In this document: piece by piece, positions 29,066 to 38,170 of the stretch
How the letters are laid out: each line of letters begins with the position of its first letter
How positions within the stretch are numbered: the stretch's first letter is position 1
Origin: Marinobacter algicola DG893
Lineage (GTDB): Bacteria; Pseudomonadota; Gammaproteobacteria; Pseudomonadales; Oleiphilaceae
NCBI RefSeq assembly: GCF_000170835.1
Contig: NZ_ABCP01000007.1
Location: 62,001-126,000 of the forward strand
Length of the DNA stretch: 64,000 nt
Direction: 5' to 3'
Program-made: the position numbers and the translations under genes
The notes under the pieces: model-generated
Databases searched by the model: none
Seen by the model: only the letters and a program-made list of their open reading frames with translations
Told to the model about the DNA's origin: nothing

Positions 29066-29137
29066 TCAGCGGTTGGCGAAGTACATGGTGACTTCGAAGC
29101 CGATCCGCAGGTCTTCATAGGCTGGCTTGGTCCACAT
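29066..29137 (-). CDS. pqqA: PQQ precursor peptide PqqA
   Basis: A 23-residue peptide beginning [13 protein letters not shown] and ending EVTMYFANR. Glu15 and Tyr19 of the EVTMY motif are the residues cross-linked by PqqE to make the PQQ skeleton. GAGG precedes the ATG at a proper distance. It is the first gene of the pqq operon; the upstream region holds the motif TACTTTGG at 29242-29249. Confidence 0.97.
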   Translation of the reverse strand: MWTKPAYEDLRIGFEVTMYFANR

Positions 29138-29322
29138 AACGCTTACCTCTTGTGATGATTGTTGTGGCATTGAGGATCCGTTAACCGGTTGTCCGGTAAC
29201 TCACCTTCAATCCTACCCAGTCCATGAAAAGGCAAATATGGTACTTTGGCACTGATTTCCGGCCGATCCGTGCCCGGAAACTCATCCTTTCGACCCATTC
29301 CGGTTAACGCCGGCGCAGACAC

Positions 29323-29346
29323 AAAAAAAGGCCCTGGGAAGGACCT
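29323..29346 (-). terminator. Rho-independent terminator after exaC
   Basis: On the minus strand AGGTCC pairs with GGGCCT around TTCCCA, followed by seven T residues. The position between exaC and pqqA implies that pqqA has its own promoter, although read-through is possible with this short stem. Confidence 0.7.
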
Positions 29347-29456
29347 AAAAATGGCAGGAAGACCCATCCACCCCTACCAGTCAATTGCAACCCGGCAGAG
29401 ATGCGCCCCGGCCAGACGCCGGGGAGGAATGTGCACATCCATGTGCTGACTCGCCA

Positions 29457-29480
29457 CCGGGCCTGTGTGGGTAGGCCCGG
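29457..29480. other. Perfect 8-bp hairpin downstream of exaC
   Basis: CCGGGCCT and AGGCCCGG form a perfect stem around GTGTGGGT, starting about 20 bases past the exaC stop. No T-tract follows on the minus strand, so it may stabilise the exaC mRNA end or act with the terminator at 29323-29346. Confidence 0.5.
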
Positions 29481-29501
29481 GCACAACAGTCGTTAGCGGA
29501 C

Positions 29502-31022
29502 TCAGAAGAAGCCCAGCGGGTTAATGTCGTAGCTGACCAGCAGGTTCTTGGTCTGCTGGTAGTGGTCCAGCGCCATCTTGTGGTTCTCGCGGCCAACACC
29601 GGACTTCTTGTAACCACCGAAGGCAGCGTGCGCCGGGTACTGGTGGTAACAGTTGGTCCACACTCGGCCTGCCTGGATAGCGCGACCCATGCGATAGGCA
29701 CGATTGATGTCGCGAGTCCAGAGGCCGGCACCCAGACCGAACTCGGTGTCGTTGGCGATGGCCAGGGCTTCTTCCTCGTCCTTGAAGGTGGTTACACCCA
29801 CCACCGGGCCAAAGATTTCCTCCTGGAACACACGCATGTTGTTCTTACCCTTGAACAACGTGGGCTGAACGTAGAAGCCATTGTTGTAGGCATCGTCCAT
29901 TTCCTCACGGCCACCGCCGGTCAGCACTTCCGCACCTTCCTGTTTGCCGATTTCGAGGTAGGACATGATCTTGTCGAACTGTTCCTTGCTGGCCTGGGCG
30001 CCAACCTGTACGTCGGTATCCAGCGGGTTACCACGCTTGATCGACTTGGTACGCTCGATGACCTTGGCCATGAACTCTTCGTACATGTCTTCCTGCACCA
30101 GCGCGCGGGATGGGCAGGTACAGACTTCACCCTGATTGAAGAACGCCAGCACCAGACCTTCCACACATTTGTCGATGAACTCAGGCTCGGCCTGCATCAC
30201 GTCTGAGAAGTAGATGTTGGGGGACTTGCCACCCAGCTCCACGGTGGATGGAATGATGTTCTCAGCAGCGCACTTGAGGATGTGGGCGCCTACCGGGGTT
30301 GAGCCAGTAAATGCAATCTTGGCGATGCGCTTGCTGGTAGCCAGCGCCTGGCCGGCTTCAATGCCGTAGCCGTTAACGATGTTGACCACGCCCGGCGGCA
30401 ACAGATCACCAATCAGGTCCATCAGAATCAGAATACTGGCCGGTGTCTGCTCCGCGGGCTTCATCACCGTACAGTTACCGGCCGCCAAACAGGGGGCAAG
30501 CTTCCACACGGCCATCAGCAACGGGAAGTTCCAGGGAATGATCTGGCCCACAACACCCAGCGGTTCATGGTAATGATAGGCCACGGTATTGTTGTCGATC
30601 GCGCTGGACGTGTCTTCCTGGGCGCGGATACAGCCTGCGAAATAACGGAAGTGATCTACCGCCAGCGGCAGGTCGGCATTGATGGTTTCACGGACGGCTT
30701 TACCGTTGTCCCAGGTTTCAGCAACCGAGAGCATCTCGATATTCTGTTCGATGCGGTCGGCAATTTTCAGCAGAATGTTCGAGCGTTCGGTGGTGGAGGT
30801 CTTGCCCCACGCCGGGGCAGCCTTGTGGGCAGCATCCAGGGCCAGCTCAACATCTTCTGCCTGGGAGCGCGGAATTTCGCAGATCACATCGCCGGTCACT
30901 GGCGTGATGTTTTCAAAATACTGACCTTTGACAGGGGCGACCCACTCGCCGCCGATGTAATTCTCGTAACGGGGTTTGAAGGAGACGACAGAGCCTTCCT
31001 TACCGGGTTGTGCGTAGATCAT
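29502..31022 (-). CDS. exaC: NAD-dependent aldehyde dehydrogenase ExaC
   Basis: A 506-residue aldehyde dehydrogenase that would oxidise the acetaldehyde or other aldehyde made by the quinoprotein alcohol dehydrogenase. The catalytic Glu lies in ELGGKSPN and the nucleophilic Cys in [22 protein letters not shown] is the cofactor-binding region. The ATG at 31022 (MIYAQPG) has GAGG upstream. As in P. aeruginosa it sits directly upstream of pqqABCDE. It acts in the cytoplasm, since no signal peptide is seen. Confidence 0.93.
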   Translation of the reverse strand: MIYAQPGKEGSVVSFKPRYENYIGGEWVAPVKGQYFENITPVTGDVICEIPRSQAEDVELALDAAHKAAPAWGKTSTTERSNILLKIADRIEQNIEMLSVAETWDNGKAVRETINADLPLAVDHFRYFAGCIRAQEDTSSAIDNNTVAYHYHEPLGVVGQIIPWNFPLLMAVWKLAPCLAAGNCTVMKPAEQTPASILILMDLIGDLLPPGVVNIVNGYGIEAGQALATSKRIAKIAFTGSTPVGAHILKCAAENIIPSTVELGGKSPNIYFSDVMQAEPEFIDKCVEGLVLAFFNQGEVCTCPSRALVQEDMYEEFMAKVIERTKSIKRGNPLDTDVQVGAQASKEQFDKIMSYLEIGKQEGAEVLTGGGREEMDDAYNNGFYVQPTLFKGKNNMRVFQEEIFGPVVGVTTFKDEEEALAIANDTEFGLGAGLWTRDINRAYRMGRAIQAGRVWTNCYHQYPAHAAFGGYKKSGVGRENHKMALDHYQQTKNLLVSYDINPLGFF

Positions 31023-31133
31023 GGTCTCGACCTCTTGTTGTGTTTGTCGCAGGACAACGCGGCCTTGCGCGTTTACCCATTCAATGTAGACCCCGACACC
31101 CATTAGGTGAATGATTCGATGGAGGTGAAAAAC

Positions 31134-31829
31134 TCATCCCTTGGTAGTAAACGCCAGGGCATGGAGGTGGGAAATCACCACCTGCTCGACCGTGTCCACG
31201 ACCTCAGGAGGGAATTCGCCCTCCAGTCCAAGCCTGCGCAGCAACGGGAATCGACCTACGAGGAAAAAGACGATCTGCCCCATGATTGTATGGGCTTCGA
31301 TGATAACCCGGTGCTCGTCGGGTGACCGGTCCATCACAACCGCAATCAGGCGGGTCAGGTGCACATGGACGCGTTCGAAGGTTTCTTCGTAGAGGATATC
31401 AAACGCCTCGGAGGGGTTGGCCTGCTCCCGAATCACCAGCATAAGCCAGCGGCGGGCTTCCGGAGCCTGTGCGAACTGGCGCACCATGCGCCTCACGATG
31501 AGTTCGAGCTGGGCCAGAGCCTGATCGCGATCACTGGCCTCGGTGGGCGGTCGTTCGTCGTTAAAGCCGAAAACGTCTCTCATGCGCTGGGCAATGTGAC
31601 GGGCAATCGCGTGGTAAAGGCCGGTTTTGTTGTCAAAGTAATATGCAATGGAGCCAATGTTGGAATCGGCGGCTTCGGCAATCATTCGAGTGGTGGTGCC
31701 TTTGAACCCATACTGGCCAAACAACTCCATGCCCGCCAGCATCAGTTTGTGGGCGGTTTCGTCTTCAGCTCTGTCCGGCTCGTTTGCCACAGCTATCTCC
31801 CCCAGTGCGTTACGGTGCCTCGGTTGCAT
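31134..31829 (-). CDS. TetR/AcrR repressor, CecR-like
   Basis: A 231-residue regulator with an N-terminal TetR helix-turn-helix (about residues 25-70, GFKGTTTRMIAEAADSNIGSIAYYF) and a C-terminal ligand domain whose LVIREQANPSEAFDILYE matches the CecR/DUF1956 branch. Its start overlaps the end of the RND pump gene by 20 bp, so it is the last gene of that operon. The paired palindromes at 36047-36084 in front of the operon are the obvious operator, giving autoregulated repression of the pump. The ligand is unknown. Confidence 0.85.
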   Translation of the reverse strand: MQPRHRNALGEIAVANEPDRAEDETAHKLMLAGMELFGQYGFKGTTTRMIAEAADSNIGSIAYYFDNKTGLYHAIARHIAQRMRDVFGFNDERPPTEASDRDQALAQLELIVRRMVRQFAQAPEARRWLMLVIREQANPSEAFDILYEETFERVHVHLTRLIAVVMDRSPDEHRVIIEAHTIMGQIVFFLVGRFPLLRRLGLEGEFPPEVVDTVEQVVISHLHALAFTTKG

Positions 31830-34800
31830 GGGGCATCTTCCCTGATTCGCGAGCAAAAAAGTAGGTGTACAGCACGGGAACGACGCCCAGGCTCATCAGG
31901 GTTCCCAGGCCCAAGCCAAAGGCCATGGCGCTGGCCATGGCATAGAACAGCGGGTCTTTACCGACAATCAGCGGCAGCAATCCAAGGATGGTAGTGGCTG
32001 CCGACATGACAATAGGCCGTAGCCGTCGAACTGACGCCCGGATGACGGCTTCCTGCAGCGCGCGCCCCTCAACGCCGCGTTCCCGGTCGATTCGTTCAAT
32101 CAGTACGATGGCATTATTGATGATGATGCCCGCCAAGCTGTAAATCCCCAGCAGCACCATAAACCCGAAGTCCGCCCGCAAGGCTAACAGCCCCAACGAT
32201 ACACCCAGTATGACCAGCGGAATGGTGACCACAATCAGCAATGGGCGTTTGTAGGAATTGAACTGCGCCACCAGCAGGATCAGGATCAGCCCCAGGCACA
32301 ACGGCAGATTGGCCTGCATCGCGGCCTGCCCCTCGGCGGACTGAACCACAACACCGTTGAACTCGATCCAGTGACCGGGCGGCAAAGAGGCCTCCAGGGA
32401 CGCCAGTGCCGGGGCAATGCGAGGCACCATGTCCTCCGCCGTCAAAGTATTGTTTCGTCCTTCGATGGTAATGGCGCGAACCAGATTGTGCCGGTCGATC
32501 CGGTAGTAGCCATCGTCCAGCTCGATTGTCGACACCTGGTTCAGGGGAACACCCTTACCGGGACCATTCAGTGGGTAGACCACCAGCGATTTCAGGCGCT
32601 CCACTCGGGACCTCACCTCATGCGGGTAACGCAACAAAATGGGCACCAGAGTGTCACCCTGGCGTAACTGGCTAAGATGATAGCCATCAATGGCGCCTTT
32701 CAATGAGTTGGCGATGTCGGCAGATGTCACGCCGGCGCGATCAGCCTGTGCCTGATTCACCTGGATGTTCAATGACGGTATCCGGGCTTCCCAACTCTGG
32801 CGCACGTCCCTGGAGCCCTGCATTGCACGAAGCTCTTCCGCCACCTTCGCAGCGGTGCCGTACAACACCTCTCGGTCCGGCCCCTTGACCAGGATCTCCA
32901 GCAGATTGGAATCCGAAGGCCCCAAGAACATCCGGGTGATCTGAGAGGACATCCGGGGAAATTCCTGCGCCAGCAGCTGCCGCGCTGCTGCTATCACCGG
33001 CGCCACCTGATCCATCGTTGCCACATTCAATACCAGGAAGCCTTTGTTCGGCGATGGATCGATCGGCGTCAACGACAACACAAACCTGGGGCCGCCGAAT
33101 CCGGCGTAGGCTGCGACACCGGTCACTTGGTCACCCAGGGCTTCGGTGAGGGCCCGGCTGACCGCCTGTACCTGCTGGTCGGTTGAGGAAGGTGCACTGT
33201 CTGATGGCAGGTCCAGATAGACCAATACCTGCTGCCGGTCTGAATCGGGAAAGAACTTTTTAGGCACCACCTGCATCAATCCAATACCCAGTACCAGCAA
33301 AGCCACCACGGCTATCAGGAATAGCGGGCGATGACGCAGGCAGCGCCTGAGCACTACTTCATACCCACTGGACATAGCCCGGAACAGGCGCTCGGAAAAT
33401 GCCGCCGGCCCGGCGTGTCGCGGGTGTGCACTGCTACCGGAATCCTCTGCGGGGCGCTGCATGAAGCGATGACACCATATAGGCACCACTGTCATCGACA
33501 GCAGCCAGGACGTCAGCAGCGACAGGGCAATGACGATTGATATGGACCGCGTATATTCGCCCGAGACGTGTTCCGCCAACATCAGTGGCAGGAAGACCAG
33601 AATAGTGGTCAGCGTGGAGGACAGCAGGGGCATGGCCAGCTCACCCCCAGTCTGTTTCAGCGCCAAGTCACGAGACTTACCCTCGGCCAGGCGGACTTTG
33701 AAGTCCTCCGCCACCACGATAGCGTTGTCCACCAGCAGCCCCAACGCGATGACGAGGGTTGCAAGGCTCATGCGCTGCAATGTCATGTCAAAGAGGCCCA
33801 TCAATGCCAGAGTCACGAGCATGACTGCCGGTACCGTTGAGCCTACGATCAAGCCAGTGCGAATACCGAGAAACAGAACCACGACCGCCAGAACGATGGC
33901 TAGGGTCTGTATCACACTGAGGCTGACGCCATAGACCGCGTTGGCCACCTGGTCCGCCTGGAAGGTCATGATGTCCAGATTGAAGCCCGCCGGCAGGCTG
34001 GCCCCGATGTGGTTCAGGCGAGCCTTTACGGCTGCGCCGTAATCCAGAACGCTATAGCCTTCAGACATGGAGACAGCAAACACAATCGCACGCTTGCTGT
34101 TGTGGTAAGCGGTGTTGGCAGGGGGATCCAGATATCCTCGAGTGACCGTTCCAAGGTCCGCCAGTCGCAGGGAGCCACCATTGGGCAACCGGATGTCTGA
34201 TGCCCGCAGGGCTTCCAAATCCGGAAATGCGCCCGACACCTGCAGTGCCAGCCGCTGTTCGCCGGATTCCATAACGCCCGCCGGCGAGATTACGTTTCGG
34301 TCACTGAGCTGTGAGGCCAACTGAACCGGCGTCAGCCCAAGATTGGCAAGGCGGGATTCACTGACATCAATGTAGATGCGTTCCGGCTGTACACCGTACA
34401 ACTCCACCTTGCGGGTGCCCTCCACACCATACAGACGGGCGCGCACATGCTCGGCAATCTGCAGTTGTTCGGCCTGGGTGAACTGATCTGAGGTGAGCGC
34501 AGCCGTGACCACGGCCACATTGCCGAAATCATCATTGACGACCGGTGGTTCAGTCCCATCCGGTAATTGGCTGCGGGCACTCTCCACCTTCTGGCGCACG
34601 TCATCCCAGATTTGTGCCAGATCGAAGTAGCGATCCTGAATCTCGACATGAATCAGTGACTGCCCCCGCATTGAGGTGGACCGGATATGCTCCACTTCGG
34701 CAACCTGGCGAATCCGGGTTTCCAGTGGTTTGGTGATCCATTCCTCGACCTGCTCGGCGGGTAAGCCAGCGAAACGGGTACTGACCACTGCCTCGCGGAC

Positions 34801-34929
34801 GGTAATACTGGGGTCTTCCCTCGTGGGAAGCGAGACGTAACTGAAAGCACCGAAAAGCATCGCGGCCATTGTGAACAGCAAGACCACCGGACGATAACGG
34901 AATGCGAGCTGGGAGAGGTTCATGGCCAT
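31810..34929 (-). CDS. RND efflux pump inner-membrane subunit (HAE1/AcrB type)
   Basis: A 1039-residue proton-driven transporter. The start MAMNLSQLAFRYRPVV leads into TM1, a large periplasmic porter loop follows, and the TM4 proton relay is in GLLVDNAIVVAEDF. A second loop and six more TM segments follow, ending with the GTLMSLGVVPVLYTYFF helix. The ATG at 34929 lies one base after the fusion-protein stop. No outer-membrane factor is in the operon, so a TolC-like protein from elsewhere would be needed. Its place between exaC and the alcohol dehydrogenase suggests export of alcohols, aldehydes or solvents, but this is only inferred. Confidence 0.92.
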   Translation of the reverse strand: MAMNLSQLAFRYRPVVLLFTMAAMLFGAFSYVSLPTREDPSITVREAVVSTRFAGLPAEQVEEWITKPLETRIRQVAEVEHIRSTSMRGQSLIHVEIQDRYFDLAQIWDDVRQKVESARSQLPDGTEPPVVNDDFGNVAVVTAALTSDQFTQAEQLQIAEHVRARLYGVEGTRKVELYGVQPERIYIDVSESRLANLGLTPVQLASQLSDRNVISPAGVMESGEQRLALQVSGAFPDLEALRASDIRLPNGGSLRLADLGTVTRGYLDPPANTAYHNSKRAIVFAVSMSEGYSVLDYGAAVKARLNHIGASLPAGFNLDIMTFQADQVANAVYGVSLSVIQTLAIVLAVVVLFLGIRTGLIVGSTVPAVMLVTLALMGLFDMTLQRMSLATLVIALGLLVDNAIVVAEDFKVRLAEGKSRDLALKQTGGELAMPLLSSTLTTILVFLPLMLAEHVSGEYTRSISIVIALSLLTSWLLSMTVVPIWCHRFMQRPAEDSGSSAHPRHAGPAAFSERLFRAMSSGYEVVLRRCLRHRPLFLIAVVALLVLGIGLMQVVPKKFFPDSDRQQVLVYLDLPSDSAPSSTDQQVQAVSRALTEALGDQVTGVAAYAGFGGPRFVLSLTPIDPSPNKGFLVLNVATMDQVAPVIAAARQLLAQEFPRMSSQITRMFLGPSDSNLLEILVKGPDREVLYGTAAKVAEELRAMQGSRDVRQSWEARIPSLNIQVNQAQADRAGVTSADIANSLKGAIDGYHLSQLRQGDTLVPILLRYPHEVRSRVERLKSLVVYPLNGPGKGVPLNQVSTIELDDGYYRIDRHNLVRAITIEGRNNTLTAEDMVPRIAPALASLEASLPPGHWIEFNGVVVQSAEGQAAMQANLPLCLGLILILLVAQFNSYKRPLLIVVTIPLVILGVSLGLLALRADFGFMVLLGIYSLAGIIINNAIVLIERIDRERGVEGRALQEAVIRASVRRLRPIVMSAATTILGLLPLIVGKDPLFYAMASAMAFGLGLGTLMSLGVVPVLYTYFFARESGKMPHATEAP

Positions 34930-34930
34930 C

Positions 34931-36043
34931 TCAGTGAAACCGTTCAGGACTCTCGCCCAGGACACTGACGCGGTCACCCACCGAGACAAACTCGACGCCT
35001 CGCGCGACGACTCTCTGCCCAACCTGCAGATTCCCGGTAACCACCGCCTCACCGCCTGCTACCGAGAGTACTTTCACCGGCACGGAGGTCAGTTGGCTGA
35101 CATCATCAAGCCGCAGAACCCGGGGGGCGCCTTGGACCGGGTATAGCAGGGATGTCAGGGGCACACGAAAGGAGTCAACCGGTGCGGACGCGCTATCGGC
35201 GCGTATCTCGAAGAGAATTTCAGCGGTCATACCAGAACGAAGACCTGCCATGGGCCCGACAATGCGAAGTATCACCGGGTAATCATTCCCGTCAGCGGCG
35301 TGGCTACCAATGTGTGTTACCCGCGCGATTGCCTGTGCGCTATCCAGTGCGGGCACTGACACCAGCTGAACGCTTTCTGCTAGAACCCGCCCGATCATGT
35401 TCTCTGGCACCCAGATCAACACGTCAAAACCGTCGCCGTTTGAAACAAGGTCGAAGACGGCCTGATTGGCCGCCACTCTTTGCCCGGGTTCTGTATACCT
35501 GCGTGCCACGGTGCCATAGAACGGCGCCTGCAGGTTCGTCTGTTCCAGATCCCGGGCAGCCAGCTTCCGGGATGCTACGGCGGAGTCCACCCGGGCCCTG
35601 GCGCCGATCACGACCGCCTCTGCGTTTTCCAGCGTCGCTTCGCTGGTATGCCCGCCCTGACGCAGCCTTTTCAGGCGCTTCAACTCGCGCTGTGCGTCAG
35701 CAAGGTCGGACCTGGCTTCCACCTCCGACGCCTGGCTGCGCTCATACGCCAGTTGGTAGCGCTCGCCATTCAACTTCGCAAGGGTATCGCCACGCTGAAA
35801 GGCGTCGCCAACGTCCAGGGCCAGGTCTCCCACCTGACCAGGCACTTCAAAACTCAGCGTGGTTTTCCGGCTTGATTCCACGCGGCCCGGCAGAGTGATC
35901 CGGGATACCGCTTCAGCCGGCTCAACGCTTGCAACGTCCACTACCCGTGGCGGAGCGGTGGTATCCGTTGGCTCAAAGCCCGGCGAGCATCCGGCCAGGA
36001 TCAACACGGTAAAAAGGGTTACCAAAACCACGGGGAACTCCAC
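34931..36043 (-). CDS. RND efflux periplasmic adaptor lipoprotein
   Basis: The membrane-fusion subunit partner of the pump at 31810-34929. A lipoprotein signal ends in ILAGC. The mature part has the biotinyl-lipoyl hairpin (FEVPGQVGDL before, LQAPFYGTVARRY after), a coiled coil rich in Arg and Glu (about residues 95-150) and a beta-barrel. The GTG at 36043 begins three bases from an operator half-site; a second GTG at 36031 has GGAG six bases upstream and may be the true start. It is first of a three-gene operon. Confidence 0.88.
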   Translation of the reverse strand: MEFPVVLVTLFTVLILAGCSPGFEPTDTTAPPRVVDVASVEPAEAVSRITLPGRVESSRKTTLSFEVPGQVGDLALDVGDAFQRGDTLAKLNGERYQLAYERSQASEVEARSDLADAQRELKRLKRLRQGGHTSEATLENAEAVVIGARARVDSAVASRKLAARDLEQTNLQAPFYGTVARRYTEPGQRVAANQAVFDLVSNGDGFDVLIWVPENMIGRVLAESVQLVSVPALDSAQAIARVTHIGSHAADGNDYPVILRIVGPMAGLRSGMTAEILFEIRADSASAPVDSFRVPLTSLLYPVQGAPRVLRLDDVSQLTSVPVKVLSVAGGEAVVTGNLQVGQRVVARGVEFVSVGDRVSVLGESPERFH

Positions 36044-36046
36044 TTT

Positions 36047-36084
36047 TAATCACTTGATTAACTCATCGTATAATCATTTGATTA
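36047..36084 (-). promoter_or_regulatory. Two tandem TetR-type operators before the RND operon
   Basis: Two near-identical palindromes, TAATCACTTGATTA (36047-36060) and TAATCATTTGATTA (36071-36084), share TAATCA-NN-TGATTA and start 24 bp apart. They cover the space just upstream of the adaptor gene. Only the TetR gene at the end of the same operon is at hand to bind them, so autorepression is likely. Confidence 0.8.
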
Positions 36085-36103
36085 AAAATGAAAGTCTGTG
36101 CCA

Positions 36104-36132
36104 TAAAAAAGGGCCGCCTTTCGGCAGCCCTC
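36104..36132 (-). terminator. Rho-independent terminator of the alcohol dehydrogenase gene
   Basis: On the minus strand GGGCTGCC pairs with GGCGGCCC (one T-G pair) around GAAA, followed by TTTTTTAT. It ends the alcohol dehydrogenase transcript 35 bp past its stop and separates it from the RND operon. Confidence 0.85.
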
Positions 36133-36167
36133 TTTAGACTCGATAACGAGTCGGCAAAAGCCAGGGA

Positions 36168-37943
36168 TCAGTTGCTCGCAACACGATCCTTCGGCAACTT
36201 GAACGTCCAGACCATACCGCCCTGGTTGAAGTCCTTCACCACCTTCGCGACTTCACCACCCCAGAGTGGCACCGCACCACCCCAACCAGACGCAACGGAG
36301 ACATACTGCTCGCCGTCCATGGTCCAGGTGACCGGGGTGCCAACAACGCCAGAACCGGTGTTGAACTTGTACAGCTCTTCGCCGGTCTTGGCGTCAAAAG
36401 CCTTCAGGTAACCTTCAGGCGTACCAGTGAAGACAAGATTGCCAGCGGTTGTCATCACACCACCCCACAGCGGAGCGGTGTTTTCATAACGCCAGACTTC
36501 CTTGCCGGTTTTCGGATCCATGGCGCGGAGTACGCCGATGTAATCGTCGTTGGCAGGCTTGATGGTAAAGCCTGCACCCAGGAAGGCCGCGCCTTTCTTA
36601 TAGGACACCGGTTCGTTCCAGATATCCATGGACCACTCATTCGACGGCACATAGAACAGGCCGGTATCCTGGCTGTAGGCCATCGGCATCCAGTTTTTGC
36701 CACCCAGGAACGCTGGCTGGGCAACAACCACCTCACCTTTACTTCCGTCCATTGCCGAGGGATCACCCGGTCGGCCACCTTCCGTGTAGATCGGACGACC
36801 CGTTTTCGGGTCAAGCCCCTCAGCCCAGGTAATTTTGTCCACGAAGGGGAAGCCGCGAATGAAGTCGCCGTTCTCGCGATTGAGAACGTAGAAGAAACCG
36901 TTACGGTCGGCCGTAGCTGCCGCTTTCACGGTTTTTCCTTTGTCTTTGTAATCGAACGAAATCAGCTCGTTGACACCATCGTAGTCCCAGCCATCGTGGG
37001 GCGTGGTCTGGAAGTGCCACTTGATACTGCCGTCGTCCGGATTGATCGCCACCCGTGATGAGGAGAACAGGTTGTCGCCGGGGCGCAGGTGTGAGTTCCA
37101 CGGGGCGGGGTTACCGGTTCCGAAGAACAGGGAATTGGTATCAGGGTCATAGGTGCCGCCCAGCCAGGTCGCAGCACCGCCGTTCTTCCACATGTCCCCC
37201 GGCCAGGTCTGTCCGGCTTTACCACCGGAAATACCATTTTCAACGGCTTTGCCCTCTTCGTAGACATAGCCCATATGCCCCTCGACGGTCGGGCGCATCC
37301 ACACCAGCTCACCGGTGTTGGCGTCGTAGGCTTCCACCTTGCCGACAATACCGAACTCGCCACCGGACACACCGGTAATCACCTTGCCCTTGACGACCAG
37401 AGGTGCAGCCGTAATGGCGTAACCGGCCTGATAGTCAGCGACCTTCTTGATCCACATTGGCTTGCCGGTGTCTTTGTTCAACGCCACAAGCTTGGCATCC
37501 AGGGTGCCGAAAATGACCTTGTCGTCGTAGAGGGCAACACCACGGTTAACGACGTCACAACAGGGCATGATGCCGTCGGGCAAACGTGCGTCGTACTGCC
37601 AGATTTCCTCGCCGGTTTTGGCATCAATGGCGTATACGCGGGAGTAGGAGGCGGTCACATACATGACACCATCCTTGATCAGCGGTTGCGATTCCTGGCC
37701 GCGCATTTTCTCGCTGCCGAAGGAAAAAGCCCACACCGGCTGAAGATGCTTCACGTTGTTAGTGTTGAGATCTTCAATAATGCTGTATCGCTGGCCCTGG
37801 GTGCCCATGCCGTAACTGACAATATCACCGGGCGTTTTGTGATCGTTCATGATGTCTTCGTCGGTGACCGCATGGGCCCCGTACGATACCGCCAGCGCCA
37901 AGGCACTGGTCGCAATGCGAATCCCGAACTTGTTCGATATCAT
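36168..37943 (-). CDS. exaA: PQQ-dependent alcohol dehydrogenase, predicted lanthanide type
   Basis: A periplasmic quinoprotein of 591 residues with a Sec signal peptide (cleavage after about residue 25, SYGAHA) and an eight-bladed propeller. Cys128-Cys129 form the vicinal disulfide over PQQ. Asp320 in GWDYDGVNE is the catalytic base, and the extra Asp322 two residues on is the hallmark of XoxF, ExaF and PedH enzymes that use lanthanides rather than calcium. Calcium enzymes such as MxaF and ExaA have a smaller residue there. The natural substrates are probably ethanol and other short alcohols. The synteny is exaA-like, but the metal preference is predicted to be that of PedH/ExaF. It has its own terminator. 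Confidence 0.92.
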   Translation of the reverse strand: MISNKFGIRIATSALALAVSYGAHAVTDEDIMNDHKTPGDIVSYGMGTQGQRYSIIEDLNTNNVKHLQPVWAFSFGSEKMRGQESQPLIKDGVMYVTASYSRVYAIDAKTGEEIWQYDARLPDGIMPCCDVVNRGVALYDDKVIFGTLDAKLVALNKDTGKPMWIKKVADYQAGYAITAAPLVVKGKVITGVSGGEFGIVGKVEAYDANTGELVWMRPTVEGHMGYVYEEGKAVENGISGGKAGQTWPGDMWKNGGAATWLGGTYDPDTNSLFFGTGNPAPWNSHLRPGDNLFSSSRVAINPDDGSIKWHFQTTPHDGWDYDGVNELISFDYKDKGKTVKAAATADRNGFFYVLNRENGDFIRGFPFVDKITWAEGLDPKTGRPIYTEGGRPGDPSAMDGSKGEVVVAQPAFLGGKNWMPMAYSQDTGLFYVPSNEWSMDIWNEPVSYKKGAAFLGAGFTIKPANDDYIGVLRAMDPKTGKEVWRYENTAPLWGGVMTTAGNLVFTGTPEGYLKAFDAKTGEELYKFNTGSGVVGTPVTWTMDGEQYVSVASGWGGAVPLWGGEVAKVVKDFNQGGMVWTFKLPKDRVASN

Positions 37944-38110
37944 GGTTGCGCTCTCCAATTCTCTTGTTTTCGGTGCAATCGTTTTTTGTTTCAGGATGAA
38001 CCGGGAACTTTTCCCGCCTCTGAAGAGATTCTTCGCTTCGGGAACAAAACCAACAATTACCCCCCGGCACTGGTTTTCTCATCACTTGGTATTACTACCT
38101 CCATAAAACA
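37944..38110 (-). promoter_or_regulatory. Upstream region of the PQQ alcohol dehydrogenase gene
   Basis: These bases hold the alcohol dehydrogenase promoter, since a terminator closes the operon upstream. GGAGAG provides the ribosome site. A small palindrome GGTAGTAATACC (about 38086-38097, minus strand) and an imperfect inverted repeat TTCCCG...CGGGAA are visible and could bind a regulator. No promoter box is convincing by eye. Confidence 0.4.
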
Positions 38111-38135
38111 AAGCCCGCGAGGGCGTCGCGGGCTT
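38111..38135 (-). terminator. Hairpin terminator after the cytochrome/XoxJ-like operon
   Basis: AAGCCCGCGA and TCGCGGGCTT form a perfect 10-bp stem around GGGCG. On the minus strand it is followed by TGTTTTA, on the plus strand by TTTG. It lies 35 bp past the end of the operon 39632-38171. Confidence 0.75.
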
Positions 38136-38170
38136 TTTGCTGCACTCTTTCGGCTGAACCGGGAATCTGA

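Larger units (their letters stand above)
29138..29501. promoter_or_regulatory. pqqA upstream region
   Basis: No gene is seen in these 364 bases. They contain the exaC terminator (29323-29346), a strong hairpin (29457-29480) and the presumed pqqA promoter. The string GTACTTTGGCAC at 29241-29252 resembles GTACTTTGGTGC upstream of the response-regulator gene at 49056. Confidence 0.55.
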
